Below are positions 1 through 9,000 of a stretch of DNA of 64,000 bases, one piece after another (positions within the stretch are counted from its first letter, which is position 1; the number at the start of each line of letters is the position of its first letter). The position numbers and the translations under genes are program-made. The stretch comes from an uncultured Candidatus Melainabacteria bacterium. GTDB taxonomy: Bacteria > Cyanobacteriota > Vampirovibrionia > Gastranaerophilales > Gastranaerophilaceae. The DNA lies in NCBI GenBank assembly GCA_934667125.1, contig CAKULF010000001.1:248001-312000 (forward strand). Direction: 5' to 3'. The notes beneath the pieces are model-generated. The model saw only the letters and a list, made by a program, of their open reading frames with translations. It did not search any database and was not told where the DNA came from.

Positions 1-513
1 ACTGATTGACTCTTGAATATATATATATATATCAGAGGACAATTTTTTTAGAAAATCCAAAATTTTTGATATATTTTTATCATTTATATACATCAAAACC
101 CCTGTGCAAATCACAAAATTGAATTTCAATGACAATATTTCTTTATCTAAATTCAAAATTGAGCTATTGTAAAATTTTATATTAGAATTATTTATAAATT
201 TTGCTTTTGCATAATCAACAAAACCTTTAGAAAAATCAACTCCAGCATAGAATTCAAATTTATCTTTTAAATTTTCCGCCCAACGCCCAATTCCACAACC
301 AATATCCAATATTCTCGGATTTTCAATATTGTTTAAAATTTTTTCTACGATAGCTTTTTCGTTTTCATTTCTGATTTTTTGAGCAGTTCCAGTTTTATCA
401 GAACCAAGCAAAACAGATTGCAGACCGAAAATTTTATTTGCTCGATTTTTCCAAAAATCATTTGTTAAATTATCATCTATTTCAATTTTTTCACTATATA
501 TTTTTGTTTGCAT
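1..513 (-). CDS. Class I SAM-dependent methyltransferase, 3' end outside window
   Basis: A frame starting at the ATG at 513 runs off the left edge, so only about the first 170 residues are seen. Motif I, LDIGCGIGRWA, lies at about residues 69-79, followed by an acidic GVDFS strand near 91; both are standard for Rossmann-fold methyltransferases. The substrate cannot be read. The start overlaps the end of the upstream aminotransferase gene by 20 bases, so the two are probably co-translated. Its place beside an aminotransferase and a CDP-glycerol-type transferase suggests modification of a surface glycan or its precursor; that is inference. An AT dinucleotide run at about 16-32 lies inside the coding sequence and encodes alternating Ile and Tyr. 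Confidence 0.75.
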   Translation of the reverse strand, partial: MQTKIYSEKIEIDDNLTNDFWKNRANKIFGLQSVLLGSDKTGTAQKIRNENEKAIVEKILNNIENPRILDIGCGIGRWAENLKDKFEFYAGVDFSKGFVDYAKAKFINNSNIKFYNSSILNLDKEILSLKFNFVICTGVLMYINDKNISKILDFLKKLSSDIYIYIQESIS

Positions 514-1588
514 ACGCTTCTTCTTTCGCAAGCTTTAAAGCTTTTAAACACTTATCTATCTCATTTTTGCCGATATTGCCGTAGTTGCCTATTCTAAAAA
601 GTTTAGTTTTTAACTCACCGCCTGATGGCGCAATTTCGATATTATATTTTTCTCGCATTATTTTAACAATCAAACTAGCGTCAACCTCTTTTACTAAAAC
701 AGCGCTCACGCAATTTGCAGGATTTTTAGCTAATATATTAAAATCCATTTGTTTTAGCCCGTTGCGCAAATAGTCTGTGTTTTCTTTGTAGCGCAATCTG
801 AAATGCTCAAGTCCCTCTTTAGTGATTTTTTCCAACCTTTTTTCAAGCTGATTAACAAGGCTAACCGCTGGAGTAAAAGGGGTTTGACCACGTTTTAAAT
901 TAGCAACATAATCTAAAATATCAAAATAAAAACCTCTAATATTGCTGTTTGTTGCATAATCCAAAGCTTTTTTACTAACCGACATAAAACCAAGCCCCGG
1001 AGGAAGCGCAAAAGCTTTTTGTGAAGCAGAAATTGCAACATCTACTCCCCATTCATCTTGCAAAAATTCATCCGCTAAAAGTCCACTTATGCAATCAACA
1101 ACAAAAAGGATATCAGGATATTTTTTTAACATTTTTCCAATATTTTTTATATCCGTCAAAGCGCCTGAAGACGTTTCATTCAGCGTTGCAAAAAGAGCTT
1201 TTATATTTTTATTTTGACTTAATAGTTTTTCAATATTTTCAACTTTAACGCTTTGTCCAAAATCGACAGAAATTTCGATTGCATTTATTTTATGTTTTTT
1301 TGCAATATCGCCCCAACGTTTGCCGAACGAACCGCCATTTATATATAATATTGTATCATTTTCGCTCAAAAAATTAGTAATAGAAGCTTCCATCATACCT
1401 GTTCCTGATGAAGCAAAAACAGCAACAGGATTTTTTGTTTGAAAACAATATTTTAAATTTTCAAAAATTTTTACCCATTTTAAGGTGTAATCTTGCGTTC
1501 TCATATATTCTTGAGGACAAGAAGCAATTTTTAAAATATCATTTTCAACTTCCGTTGGACCTAAAACCATCAATAATTTATGTTGCAT
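494..1588 (-). CDS. PLP-dependent class V aminotransferase (alanine-glyoxylate / phosphonate transaminase type)
   Basis: This 364-residue protein has the features of a fold-type I class V aminotransferase: GPTEV near the N terminus, SSGTGMME at 60-67 for phosphate binding, the VVDCIS aspartate near 165, and ASQKAFALPPG with the likely Schiff-base lysine at 191. The family includes serine-pyruvate, alanine-glyoxylate and 2-aminoethylphosphonate-pyruvate transaminases. The ending ALPPGLGF resembles the alanine-glyoxylate/phosphonate branch, but the exact substrate is not determined. It lies 7 bases downstream of the CDP-glycerol-type transferase and overlaps the methyltransferase, which suggests one minus-strand operon making or attaching an amino-modified group. 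A phosphonate role is possible, but no phosphonate synthesis gene is in view. Confidence 0.8.
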   Translation of the reverse strand: MQHKLLMVLGPTEVENDILKIASCPQEYMRTQDYTLKWVKIFENLKYCFQTKNPVAVFASSGTGMMEASITNFLSENDTILYINGGSFGKRWGDIAKKHKINAIEISVDFGQSVKVENIEKLLSQNKNIKALFATLNETSSGALTDIKNIGKMLKKYPDILFVVDCISGLLADEFLQDEWGVDVAISASQKAFALPPGLGFMSVSKKALDYATNSNIRGFYFDILDYVANLKRGQTPFTPAVSLVNQLEKRLEKITKEGLEHFRLRYKENTDYLRNGLKQMDFNILAKNPANCVSAVLVKEVDASLIVKIMREKYNIEIAPSGGELKTKLFRIGNYGNIGKNEIDKCLKALKLAKEEAYANKNI

Positions 1589-1595
1589 AAAGTGA

Positions 1596-2840
1596 TTATA
1601 CCATAAAATTTTCAGACAAATTATTTACAATAATTTCAGCGCAATTAGGATAATTCAGCTCTTTTAAAAGATTTAGCCTTTCTTGTTTTTTATAATCATT
1701 CTTATTTATCAAAACTTCTTCAAATAAATTCGTCATTTCTTCAATGTTATGAGCATTGTAATATGTTTTACAAATATTTTTGACACTCTCATTAGGCTTA
1801 AAATGCTCTGAAACCAAGTGGATACAAGGTTGTTTTGTAAATAAATATTCTATTAAGAATGAACCTGAATCAGTTATTAAAGCGTATGATTTTTCAAAAA
1901 GTTCCATATAATCCCCGTCATAACACGCTTTTGAAATTTTTTCCCAACTTTTATAGTATTCTTGAGCAGATTTTTTACTCATATAACCTGACATATAAAG
2001 AAAATTAAAAAGGCAAGGATGGGGCTTGAAAACCCAATTAATTTCAGGATGATTTTGAGCAAATTTTAAAATTTCATAACCATTCCAATCAAAAGTTGAA
2101 TATCTTAAATTATCACCGCAAACAGTCCAATGCGGAGCATAAATTACATATTTTTTTTCATTATCATTGTTTTTTTTCAAATAAAAATCAAGTTGGGGAT
2201 GTCCTGCAACAACGAGTTTTTCGCCCTTATCATACATATTTGGAGCATAGTTTTTTCTAATTGTTTCGTCAGGCACAAAATAACGATAAATATAGCGATG
2301 AAACCTTAAATCATATTCAATCGAATTATCGATATCGGAAATGTAATAAGGAATATAATATGTTAGGGCAAATTTTGAGCAAACAACGGGTCCTTGCGAA
2401 GTTTCAACATACCAAGGATGTTGATAAATTATTATATCGGGCTTAGGGTTTATTTTTTCAAAAGGAATAAACTTATTTTTTTCAAAATCAAAAGCGCACT
2501 TAACCCTCATACCTTTGGAGTTGAAGTAGTTGTAATTATTTTTTACATCATCGGCTGTTTGATAATTAAAATTTGATTTAGGAGCATTACATTTGGTTAC
2601 AAAAATATAAGGCGTAAAATTTTTATTGTTTTCCAATAATTCATAAACGCTCTGGCATTTCCATTTTGCCGAGTCATAGACATAAAAAGCAACGTTTAGA
2701 TGTTTTTTATTTTTTAACTTTTGTTTAACTTTCTTTTGGTTTTTTTTAATAAATGCAATATTTTGCTCTATTTTTTTATTATAAAAAAAATCCTTGCCAA
2801 ACCCCAATATTTCGCCGATTTTTTCGTAATTTATATACAT
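1596..2840 (-). CDS. CDP-glycerol glycerophosphotransferase-like glycan transferase
   Basis: The 414-residue protein shows the spaced motifs of the CDP-glycerol/poly(glycerophosphate) transferase superfamily (GT-B-like fold). VIYAPHWTV lies near 235, VFKPHP near 270, and ALITDSGSFLIEYLF near 335, corresponding to the family's TDYSS..FD region. No signal peptide is seen. Members transfer polyol phosphates or sugars to surface polymers. The donor is not predictable here, and the terminal motif is TDSGS rather than TDYSS. It is the first gene of the minus-strand block with the aminotransferase and methyltransferase. A -10 box ends 6 bases before the ATG, so the message is probably leaderless. 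Confidence 0.75.
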   Translation of the reverse strand: MYINYEKIGEILGFGKDFFYNKKIEQNIAFIKKNQKKVKQKLKNKKHLNVAFYVYDSAKWKCQSVYELLENNKNFTPYIFVTKCNAPKSNFNYQTADDVKNNYNYFNSKGMRVKCAFDFEKNKFIPFEKINPKPDIIIYQHPWYVETSQGPVVCSKFALTYYIPYYISDIDNSIEYDLRFHRYIYRYFVPDETIRKNYAPNMYDKGEKLVVAGHPQLDFYLKKNNDNEKKYVIYAPHWTVCGDNLRYSTFDWNGYEILKFAQNHPEINWVFKPHPCLFNFLYMSGYMSKKSAQEYYKSWEKISKACYDGDYMELFEKSYALITDSGSFLIEYLFTKQPCIHLVSEHFKPNESVKNICKTYYNAHNIEEMTNLFEEVLINKNDYKKQERLNLLKELNYPNCAEIIVNNLSENFMV

Positions 2841-2846
2841 AAAAGG

Positions 2847-2875
2847 ATTATAATATTTTATTTTTGATATTGCAA
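2847..2875 (-). promoter_or_regulatory. Promoter of the CDP-glycerol-type transferase, probably leaderless
   Basis: On the minus strand TTGCAA (2875-2870) and TATAAT (2852-2847) are separated by 17 bases, a good sigma-70 arrangement. Only six bases lie between the -10 box and the ATG at 2840, so the expected transcription start falls on or next to the start codon, and there is no Shine-Dalgarno sequence. Confidence 0.6.
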
Positions 2876-2945
2876 TTTTTTAAAAATTTCAAGCTTTTGC
2901 AAAATTTTATTAAGCTAAAATCTTGACCACGCCTTTTTAGTCGAT
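2876..2945 (+). repeat. ~70 bp direct repeat, copy 1 (promoter region of pilin-like gene)
   Basis: This stretch matches 5831-5900 with about eight mismatches by eye and no gap. It ends in TTGACC (2923-2928) and, 16 bases on, TATCTG (2945-2950), a weaker -10 than that of copy 2. It appears to be a duplicated promoter region. The shared part stops at the -10 box. Confidence 0.75.
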
Positions 2946-3065
2946 ATCTGATTTTTAACTTGAAATGCTCAGATTTTCTTGCAAAAAACAGTTAGATATA
3001 TTAAAATATTGCCAAGAAATTAGTAATTTTATACTAAACATCAAACACAAAATTTATATTTTCTA

Positions 3066-3123
3066 AAGAAAACCAAATGGGCATAGGTTTGCAAATTGCG
3101 CATATTTGCCATGGTTTTCTTTG
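3066..3123 (+). other. Long inverted repeat in the leader of the pilin-like gene
   Basis: AAAGAAAACCA at 3066-3076 is the exact reverse complement of TGGTTTTCTTT near 3112-3122, and TGGGCA/TGCCA extend the stem with a small bulge. The roughly 30-base interior contains a further near-palindrome around GCGC. Transcribed from copy 1 of the repeat promoter, it would fold into a long hairpin ending about 20 bases before the start codon. It has no T-run, so it is more likely a stability or regulatory element than a terminator. Confidence 0.55.
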
Positions 3124-3141
3124 AAAAATTATGGAGTAAAT

Positions 3142-5712
3142 ATGAAACATCAAACACAAAAAAGAAAAAGAGGGTTTTCTCTTGTTGAGCTAATGATTTC
3201 CTTGATTACAATTTCGTTGATAACCGCAGCATTTGCACCTATTATAACGAAGAAGTTGTCAAGTATGGGAGTGACTGTAGGGAGTTTTGGAAACGGAGGA
3301 GGAAATAATAATGGCGGGCAAGATCAAAACTGCGTATGCGGCGATGAATATTATCCTGTCATAAATCAACATAACGAATGTGCTTGTAAAAAATGCTCGG
3401 ATAGCTTAAATAATTGCAAGAAGTGCTCTTCTGCAACTCGTTGCGAAGCCTGCGCAGCCGGTTATCAAATTGATCCTACTACAAATCACTGTATCAGTAC
3501 AGCCTGTGCAGAATCTGGCGGAAAACCTTCAAAAGAATGTTGCGCTGAATTTAAAGCAAAATTTATTTCAAAAGATGTATTAGGTACAAGCCATGATTTG
3601 TGTATGATGCAATATAACGCAGGGGATGCTGGAAACGCTTTTTTGGTAAACGGAGAAAAAAAAATATATAAACCTGACTATATAAAATATAATATTTCAA
3701 TGAATAAACCGGGGACTAATTACGTTAGCAAGTATGGTCCTGCAAAATGCTGGGTTGGAAATGAAAATAGTACTTCAAACGGAACTTCAATATACACAAA
3801 CTACAACGCAAATACTAGAACAGTTTGCGATTTTGAAGCAGCAAAACGAGTTTGCGCTATTTGGGCGCCAAATGGTTCAACTATGGGCGCTTGGCGTTTG
3901 TTAACAGAAAATGAAGCAACGAATTTAGCAGCTTCAATAGATTCGGAAAATTCTAGCGATATATCAAACAATTTATCAAGATATAAGAATGAAGATGGTT
4001 TGCAACTTTGTGATGGAAATTCAAAAAACTACGGAATGAATTATTGCCCATCAAAAACAGCCTGTATTGGTGCAACAGATAGTTGGTGCGAGCCAAAAGG
4101 TGTTTGGATTGCGTCTGGGAAAAATATAGGAAACACAAATCAATATGGAAAAATAGGCATAATTGATTTAAATAATGATCATGGCGGTAGTGTAAGATGT
4201 GTTACAGAAAATGTTTACACAGCAGATGTTTCAAACAACGTATATAATCAAGGAGAAAGCGATCCTGTTGATGAATATGAACCACAATCACAAGAAGATT
4301 GCGAACCATACAATGCGTTATATATAAATAAAAAATATATAGGCGGAGAAAAAAATATCTGCATGTTCAAATATAACGCAGGAGATGATTTTTTGGCCAA
4401 TGCTGATGGAACATATTATCATCCTGATTATATTAAGATAGGTGTTTCAATGGATAGAGCAGGAAATGATAATGTAAGCAAGTACAGCCCTGCGCAATGC
4501 TGGAAAGGGACAACCTCTAACGGAAGTGGTTCATATAAGTATCTTCCAAACAATAGAACTGTATGCGATTTTGAAGCAGCAAATAGAATTTGTGCTGCTT
4601 GGGAATATGGAGATACAAAACCGGGGGATTGGAGATTATTAAATTTAACAGAAGCAACAGAATTAGCTAAAATGTTAAATGTTGATTCATATTATTCAAA
4701 TTATTTTTCAAAATACTTAAATACTGAAGGGCTACAACTGTGTGATGGAAATTCTCCAAATTACGGAATGAATCATTGCCCATCAAAGCACAGTACCTGT
4801 ATTGGTGCTTCAGATGGATGGTGCGAGCCAAAAGGTGTTTGGATTGAGTCTGGGAAAAATATAGGAAACACAAATGAATATGGAAAAATAGGCATATTTG
4901 ATTTAACCAATGATCATGGCGGTAGTGTAAGATGTGTATCAAATCTAATTAGAGGCGGACATAATACAGTTCAAAAGAACACCTATGAGACTAATGAACC
5001 TTCAAAACAAGAAGATTGCGATAAATATTCTGCCCTATTTATAGATAAACACGTAATTAAAGCAATAACAGGAGTTTCTCTATCAAGAAGCATTTGTATG
5101 ACAAAATATAATATGGCAGATAAAAATATTACAAATACAAATATTAAAACAATTATAGGAAAAAACACAGTAGAAGACTATGCAGGAGTTGGAGTAACAA
5201 TGGTTGATGTTAATACAAACTGCAATTCAACAACTACAGCTTGTTGTTGGAGGGGAGATACCACCAACGGAACATCGCCTTATTCATATAGTGCTAGCTC
5301 TAGAACTGTTTGCAACTATCTAGCAGCAGACATTTTGTGTAGGAACTGGAATCCAAACAAAGATATTTCAGCAGGCAAATGGAGATTATTAACAGAACAA
5401 GAAGCAGGTGCTCTGGCGCAAATGATTAATATTGATTCATATTATTCAAATTATTTTTCAAGATATTTAAACAATACGGGTTTACAACTATGCGATGGCA
5501 ACTCTAAAAACTACGGGATGAATCACTGCCCATCAAAGCACAGCACCTGTACTGGTGCAACAGAAGGTTGGTGCGATCCCAAGGGCGTTTGGATAAATAC
5601 AAAAAAGGTTATAACAAACACAAATCAATACGGGAATTTTGCAGTAACTACTTTGACCAATAATCATGGCGGAAGTGTTCGTTGCGTATCCGACACAGTA
5701 GCGGTTGAATAA
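3142..5712 (+). CDS. Large Cys-rich prepilin-like protein with three tandem FISUMP-like domains
   Basis: The start at 3142 (856 residues) is chosen because GGAG lies five bases upstream and the prepilin signal follows directly; an in-frame ATG at 3106 sits inside an inverted repeat. The N terminus is basic, then GFSLVELM and a hydrophobic helix to about residue 40, a type IV prepilin/pseudopilin processing site. Residues ~60-140 hold many CxxC pairs. Three domains of about 220-240 residues follow (about 3508-4220, 4280-4950, 4996-5700). Each contains YNAGD or YNMAD, a CW, TVC..EAA or its variant, WRLL, GLQLCDGNS.NYGMN.CPS and a final GGSVRCV. The WRL and VRCV signature resembles the FISUMP domain of Fibrobacter surface proteins. 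Domains 1 and 2, and parts of 2 and 3, are nearly identical in DNA, indicating recent duplication or conversion. It is likely a secreted, disulphide-rich pilus-tip adhesin. No pilus-assembly gene is adjacent. Confidence 0.8.
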   Translation: MKHQTQKRKRGFSLVELMISLITISLITAAFAPIITKKLSSMGVTVGSFGNGGGNNNGGQDQNCVCGDEYYPVINQHNECACKKCSDSLNNCKKCSSATRCEACAAGYQIDPTTNHCISTACAESGGKPSKECCAEFKAKFISKDVLGTSHDLCMMQYNAGDAGNAFLVNGEKKIYKPDYIKYNISMNKPGTNYVSKYGPAKCWVGNENSTSNGTSIYTNYNANTRTVCDFEAAKRVCAIWAPNGSTMGAWRLLTENEATNLAASIDSENSSDISNNLSRYKNEDGLQLCDGNSKNYGMNYCPSKTACIGATDSWCEPKGVWIASGKNIGNTNQYGKIGIIDLNNDHGGSVRCVTENVYTADVSNNVYNQGESDPVDEYEPQSQEDCEPYNALYINKKYIGGEKNICMFKYNAGDDFLANADGTYYHPDYIKIGVSMDRAGNDNVSKYSPAQCWKGTTSNGSGSYKYLPNNRTVCDFEAANRICAAWEYGDTKPGDWRLLNLTEATELAKMLNVDSYYSNYFSKYLNTEGLQLCDGNSPNYGMNHCPSKHSTCIGASDGWCEPKGVWIESGKNIGNTNEYGKIGIFDLTNDHGGSVRCVSNLIRGGHNTVQKNTYETNEPSKQEDCDKYSALFIDKHVIKAITGVSLSRSICMTKYNMADKNITNTNIKTIIGKNTVEDYAGVGVTMVDVNTNCNSTTTACCWRGDTTNGTSPYSYSASSRTVCNYLAADILCRNWNPNKDISAGKWRLLTEQEAGALAQMINIDSYYSNYFSRYLNNTGLQLCDGNSKNYGMNHCPSKHSTCTGATEGWCDPKGVWINTKKVITNTNQYGNFAVTTLTNNHGGSVRCVSDTVAVE

Positions 5713-5730
5713 AACAAAATAACTTTTCAA

Positions 5731-5770
5731 AATAATTGCAGTTGACAAATTCTTCTGCAATTATTTTTTT
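5731..5770 (+). terminator. Rho-independent terminator after the pilin-like gene
   Basis: AATAATTGCAG (5731-5741) pairs exactly with CTGCAATTATT (5755-5765) and is followed by five T. It ends the pilin-like transcript about 20 bases after its stop codon, so rpoB needs its own promoter. Confidence 0.8.
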
Positions 5771-5830
5771 AAACATAGCAAACAAATAGAAAATTCGTTT
5801 TAAATATAGATGGACTGTTATTTTACACGA

Positions 5831-5900
5831 TTTTTTAAAAATTTCAAGTTTTTGTAAAATTTTGTTAAGTTAAAATCTTGACCACGCCCATTTAGCCAAT
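5831..5900 (+). repeat. ~70 bp direct repeat, copy 2 (promoter region of rpoB)
   Basis: Second copy of the 2876-2945 repeat, with a handful of transitions. It places the same AT-rich upstream region and TTGACC box in front of rpoB that copy 1 places in front of the pilin-like gene. The runs of A and T upstream of TTGACC could act as an UP element. Confidence 0.75.
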
Positions 5901-5905
5901 ATAAT
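5878..5905 (+). promoter_or_regulatory. Probable rpoB-rpoC1-rpoC2 promoter
   Basis: TTGACC (5878-5883) and TATAAT (5900-5905), 16 bases apart, form a near-consensus sigma-70 promoter. The predicted start near 5912 gives a leader of about 125 bases before rpoB, long enough for leader regulation. The leader contains no obvious terminator. Confidence 0.7.
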
Positions 5906-6037
5906 AGATAAAGTTCAATAAAATGTTGCATAATGGCTAAAAAATCGTTTTATTTTTAAAAAATGACTAAAACACACACTATAAGCCAAAATGCAGAATT
6001 TGAGAAAAAGTTAAATTACATAATTAGAGGTATTTAG

Positions 6038-9000
6038 ATGACAGCAACAAAAAAAGCAAGCCGCATTACTCCAAAGGGTATTCCCGGCACTCGTCTTACA
6101 GATTTGCCTGATTTAATTGAAGTTCAAAAGAAATCTTTTGAGCAGTTTTTAAAAGAGGGTTTAAAAGAAGAATTATTATCATTCAGCCCAATTAAAGACT
6201 ATACAGGCAGATTAGAGTTACATTTCTTACCGAATTATACATTTGATAAGCCAAAATATACAATCGAAGAAGCAAGAATCCATGACGCTACTTATGCTAA
6301 ACAATTAAGAGTTATGATGAGACTTGTTAACCGTGATAGCGGCGAAATCAAAGAACAAGAAGTTTATATTGGCGATATACCGACTATGACAGATAAAGGT
6401 ACATTTATCGTTAATGGTGCAGAACGTGTTATCGTTTCTCAAATCGTTCGTTCTCCTGGTATATATTATAAAAAAGAAGTTTCACCAACTGGTAAACGTT
6501 TATATAATGCAACTTTAATCCCAAACCGTGGGGCATGGCTAAAAATTGAAACTGATTCAAATGACTTAGTTTATGTAAAAATTGATAAAAACAGAAAAAT
6601 CTTAGCTACAACATTATTAAAGGCTTTAGGAATCACTCCTGTTGAAATGGAAACATTATTCACACACTTTGATTTCTTAAAGAAAACACTGGATAAAGAC
6701 ACAGCAGCTACAACAGATGAAGCTCTTGTTGAAGTTTATAAAAAACTTCGCCCAGGAGATCCTGCTACTCCTGCTGGTGGTCGTTCAATTTTAGAAGCAA
6801 GATTCTTTGATGAAAAGAAATATGACATCGGAAAAGTTGGACGTTATAAATTAAACAAAAAATTAGGTTTAAACTTACCTGAAACACAAAGAACAATCAC
6901 AATTCAAGATATCGTTGCAGGTATTGAATATTTAATCAACTTAACTTATGACGAAGGTACGCTTGATGATATTGACCATTTGGGAAATCGTCGTATTCGT
7001 TCTGTTGGCGAATTGTTACAAAACCAATTCAGAGTTGGTTTATCAAGAATTGAAAGAATTGTTAAAGAAAGAATGACTCTTCAAGATTCTGAAACTTTAA
7101 CACCACTAAACCTTTTAAACACAAAACCATTGGTGGCATCTTTAAAAGAATTCTTTGGTTCATCTCAATTATCACAATTTATGGACCAAACAAACCCACT
7201 AGCTGAATTAACACACAAACGTCGTATTTCAGCTCTTGGCCCTGGTGGTTTGATGAGAGAAAGAGCAGGTTTTGCTGTTCGTGATATTCACCCATCTCAT
7301 TATGGTCGTTTATGTCCTGTTGAAACACCTGAAGGACCTAACGCAGGTTTGATTAACTCTCTTGCAACACACGCTAGAGTTAACGACTATGGTTTTGTTG
7401 AGACTCCATTCTTTGTAGTTAAAGACGGTCAAGTTACAGATGAAGTTCACTATTTAACAGCAGATGAAGATGAAAACTATCGTGTAGCTCCTGCTGATAT
7501 CGAACTTACAAAAGATAGAAAAATTAAAGACGCTTACGTTCCTGTTAGATATCGTTCAGAATTTACAATGGGCGAATCAACAAAAGTTGACTATGTTGGT
7601 GTTTCACCAATTCAAATCATCTCTGTTGCAACATCATTAATTCCATTTATTGAACACGATGACGCCAACCGTGCATTGATGGGTTCTAACATGCAACGTC
7701 AAGCAGTTCCGCTTTTAGTTACTCAAAGACCTAGAGTTGGAACAGGTTTAGAAGCTCGTGTAGCTAAAGACTCAGGTATGGTTGCAGTTTCAACTGTTGA
7801 CGGTACTGTTGTTAAAGTTATGGGCGAAGAAATTCATATTAAAGACAAAAAAGGCGATATTCACCAATATCAACTTTTAAAATACGTTCGTTCTAACCAA
7901 GACACTTGTATTAACCAAAAACCTCTAGTTAGAGAAGGGGATGAAGTTAAAGCAGGAGATGTTATCGCAGACGGCGCTTCAACAAATATGGGTGAGCTTT
8001 CATTAGGTAAAAACGTGCTTGTAGCATATATGCCTTGGGAAGGTTACAACTATGAAGATGCTATTTTACTTTCTGAACGTTGCGTATATGATGATATCTT
8101 TACATCATTACACATTGAAAAATTAGAAATAGACGCTCGTCAAACAAAACTTGGACCTGAAGAAATCACTCGTGAAATTCCGAATGTTTCTGAAGATTCT
8201 ATCCGCCACCTTGACGAAAGAGGTATCGTAAGAATTGGTGCAAGAGTTTATGCTGACGATGTTTTAGTTGGTAAAATCACTCCAAAAGGTGAGAGTGAAC
8301 ATCCACCTGAAGAAAAATTATTAAGAGCAATCTTTGCTGAAAAAGCAAGAGATGTTAAAGATAACTCACTTCGTGTTCCTCACGGTGAAGGCGGTCGTGT
8401 AGTCGACGTTAAAGTATTTGACAGAGAAAAAGGCGACGAACTTCCACCAGGAGCAAACACAGTAATTAGAGTTTATATTGCTCAAAAACGTAAAGTACAA
8501 GTTGGTGATAAATTATCAGGTCGTCACGGTAACAAAGGTATCGTTTCAAGAATATTACCAAAAGAAGATATGCCATTCTTACCTGACGGAACACCTGTTG
8601 ATATCGTATTAAACCCACTGGGCGTACCTTCTCGTATGAACGTTGGTCAAACTTACGAACACTTATTAGGTTTAGCTTCATACTTAACAGGCGATCACTA
8701 TGAATCACCATTGTTTGATGAAATGTATGGTGCAAACCAATCCGAAATGAATACAAAAGCTGAACTTTTAAGAGGTATCAAAGAAAAAGGTATCGATTGG
8801 GTTAGAGAAGACGGTAAGGTTACATTATATGATGGTAGAACCGGCGAACCGTTTGATGAACCAATTGCAGTTGGTATCTCATACATCTTGAAACTTGTTC
8901 ACTTGGTTGATGATAAAATCCACGCTCGTTCAACTGGTCCATACTCACTTGTAACTCAACAACCGTTAGGCGGTAAAGCACAATTCGGTGGTCAAAGATT

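Noticed and set aside
3106..3141. Earlier ATG for the pilin-like gene
   Set aside because: It lies inside the right arm of an inverted repeat, and the added residues precede a complete prepilin leader. The ATG at 3142 has GGAG at the right distance.
2841..6037. Phage insertion between the CDP-glycerol gene and rpoB
   Set aside because: Only one gene lies there, with a normal terminator, and no integrase or phage protein. Promoter duplication explains the repeats.
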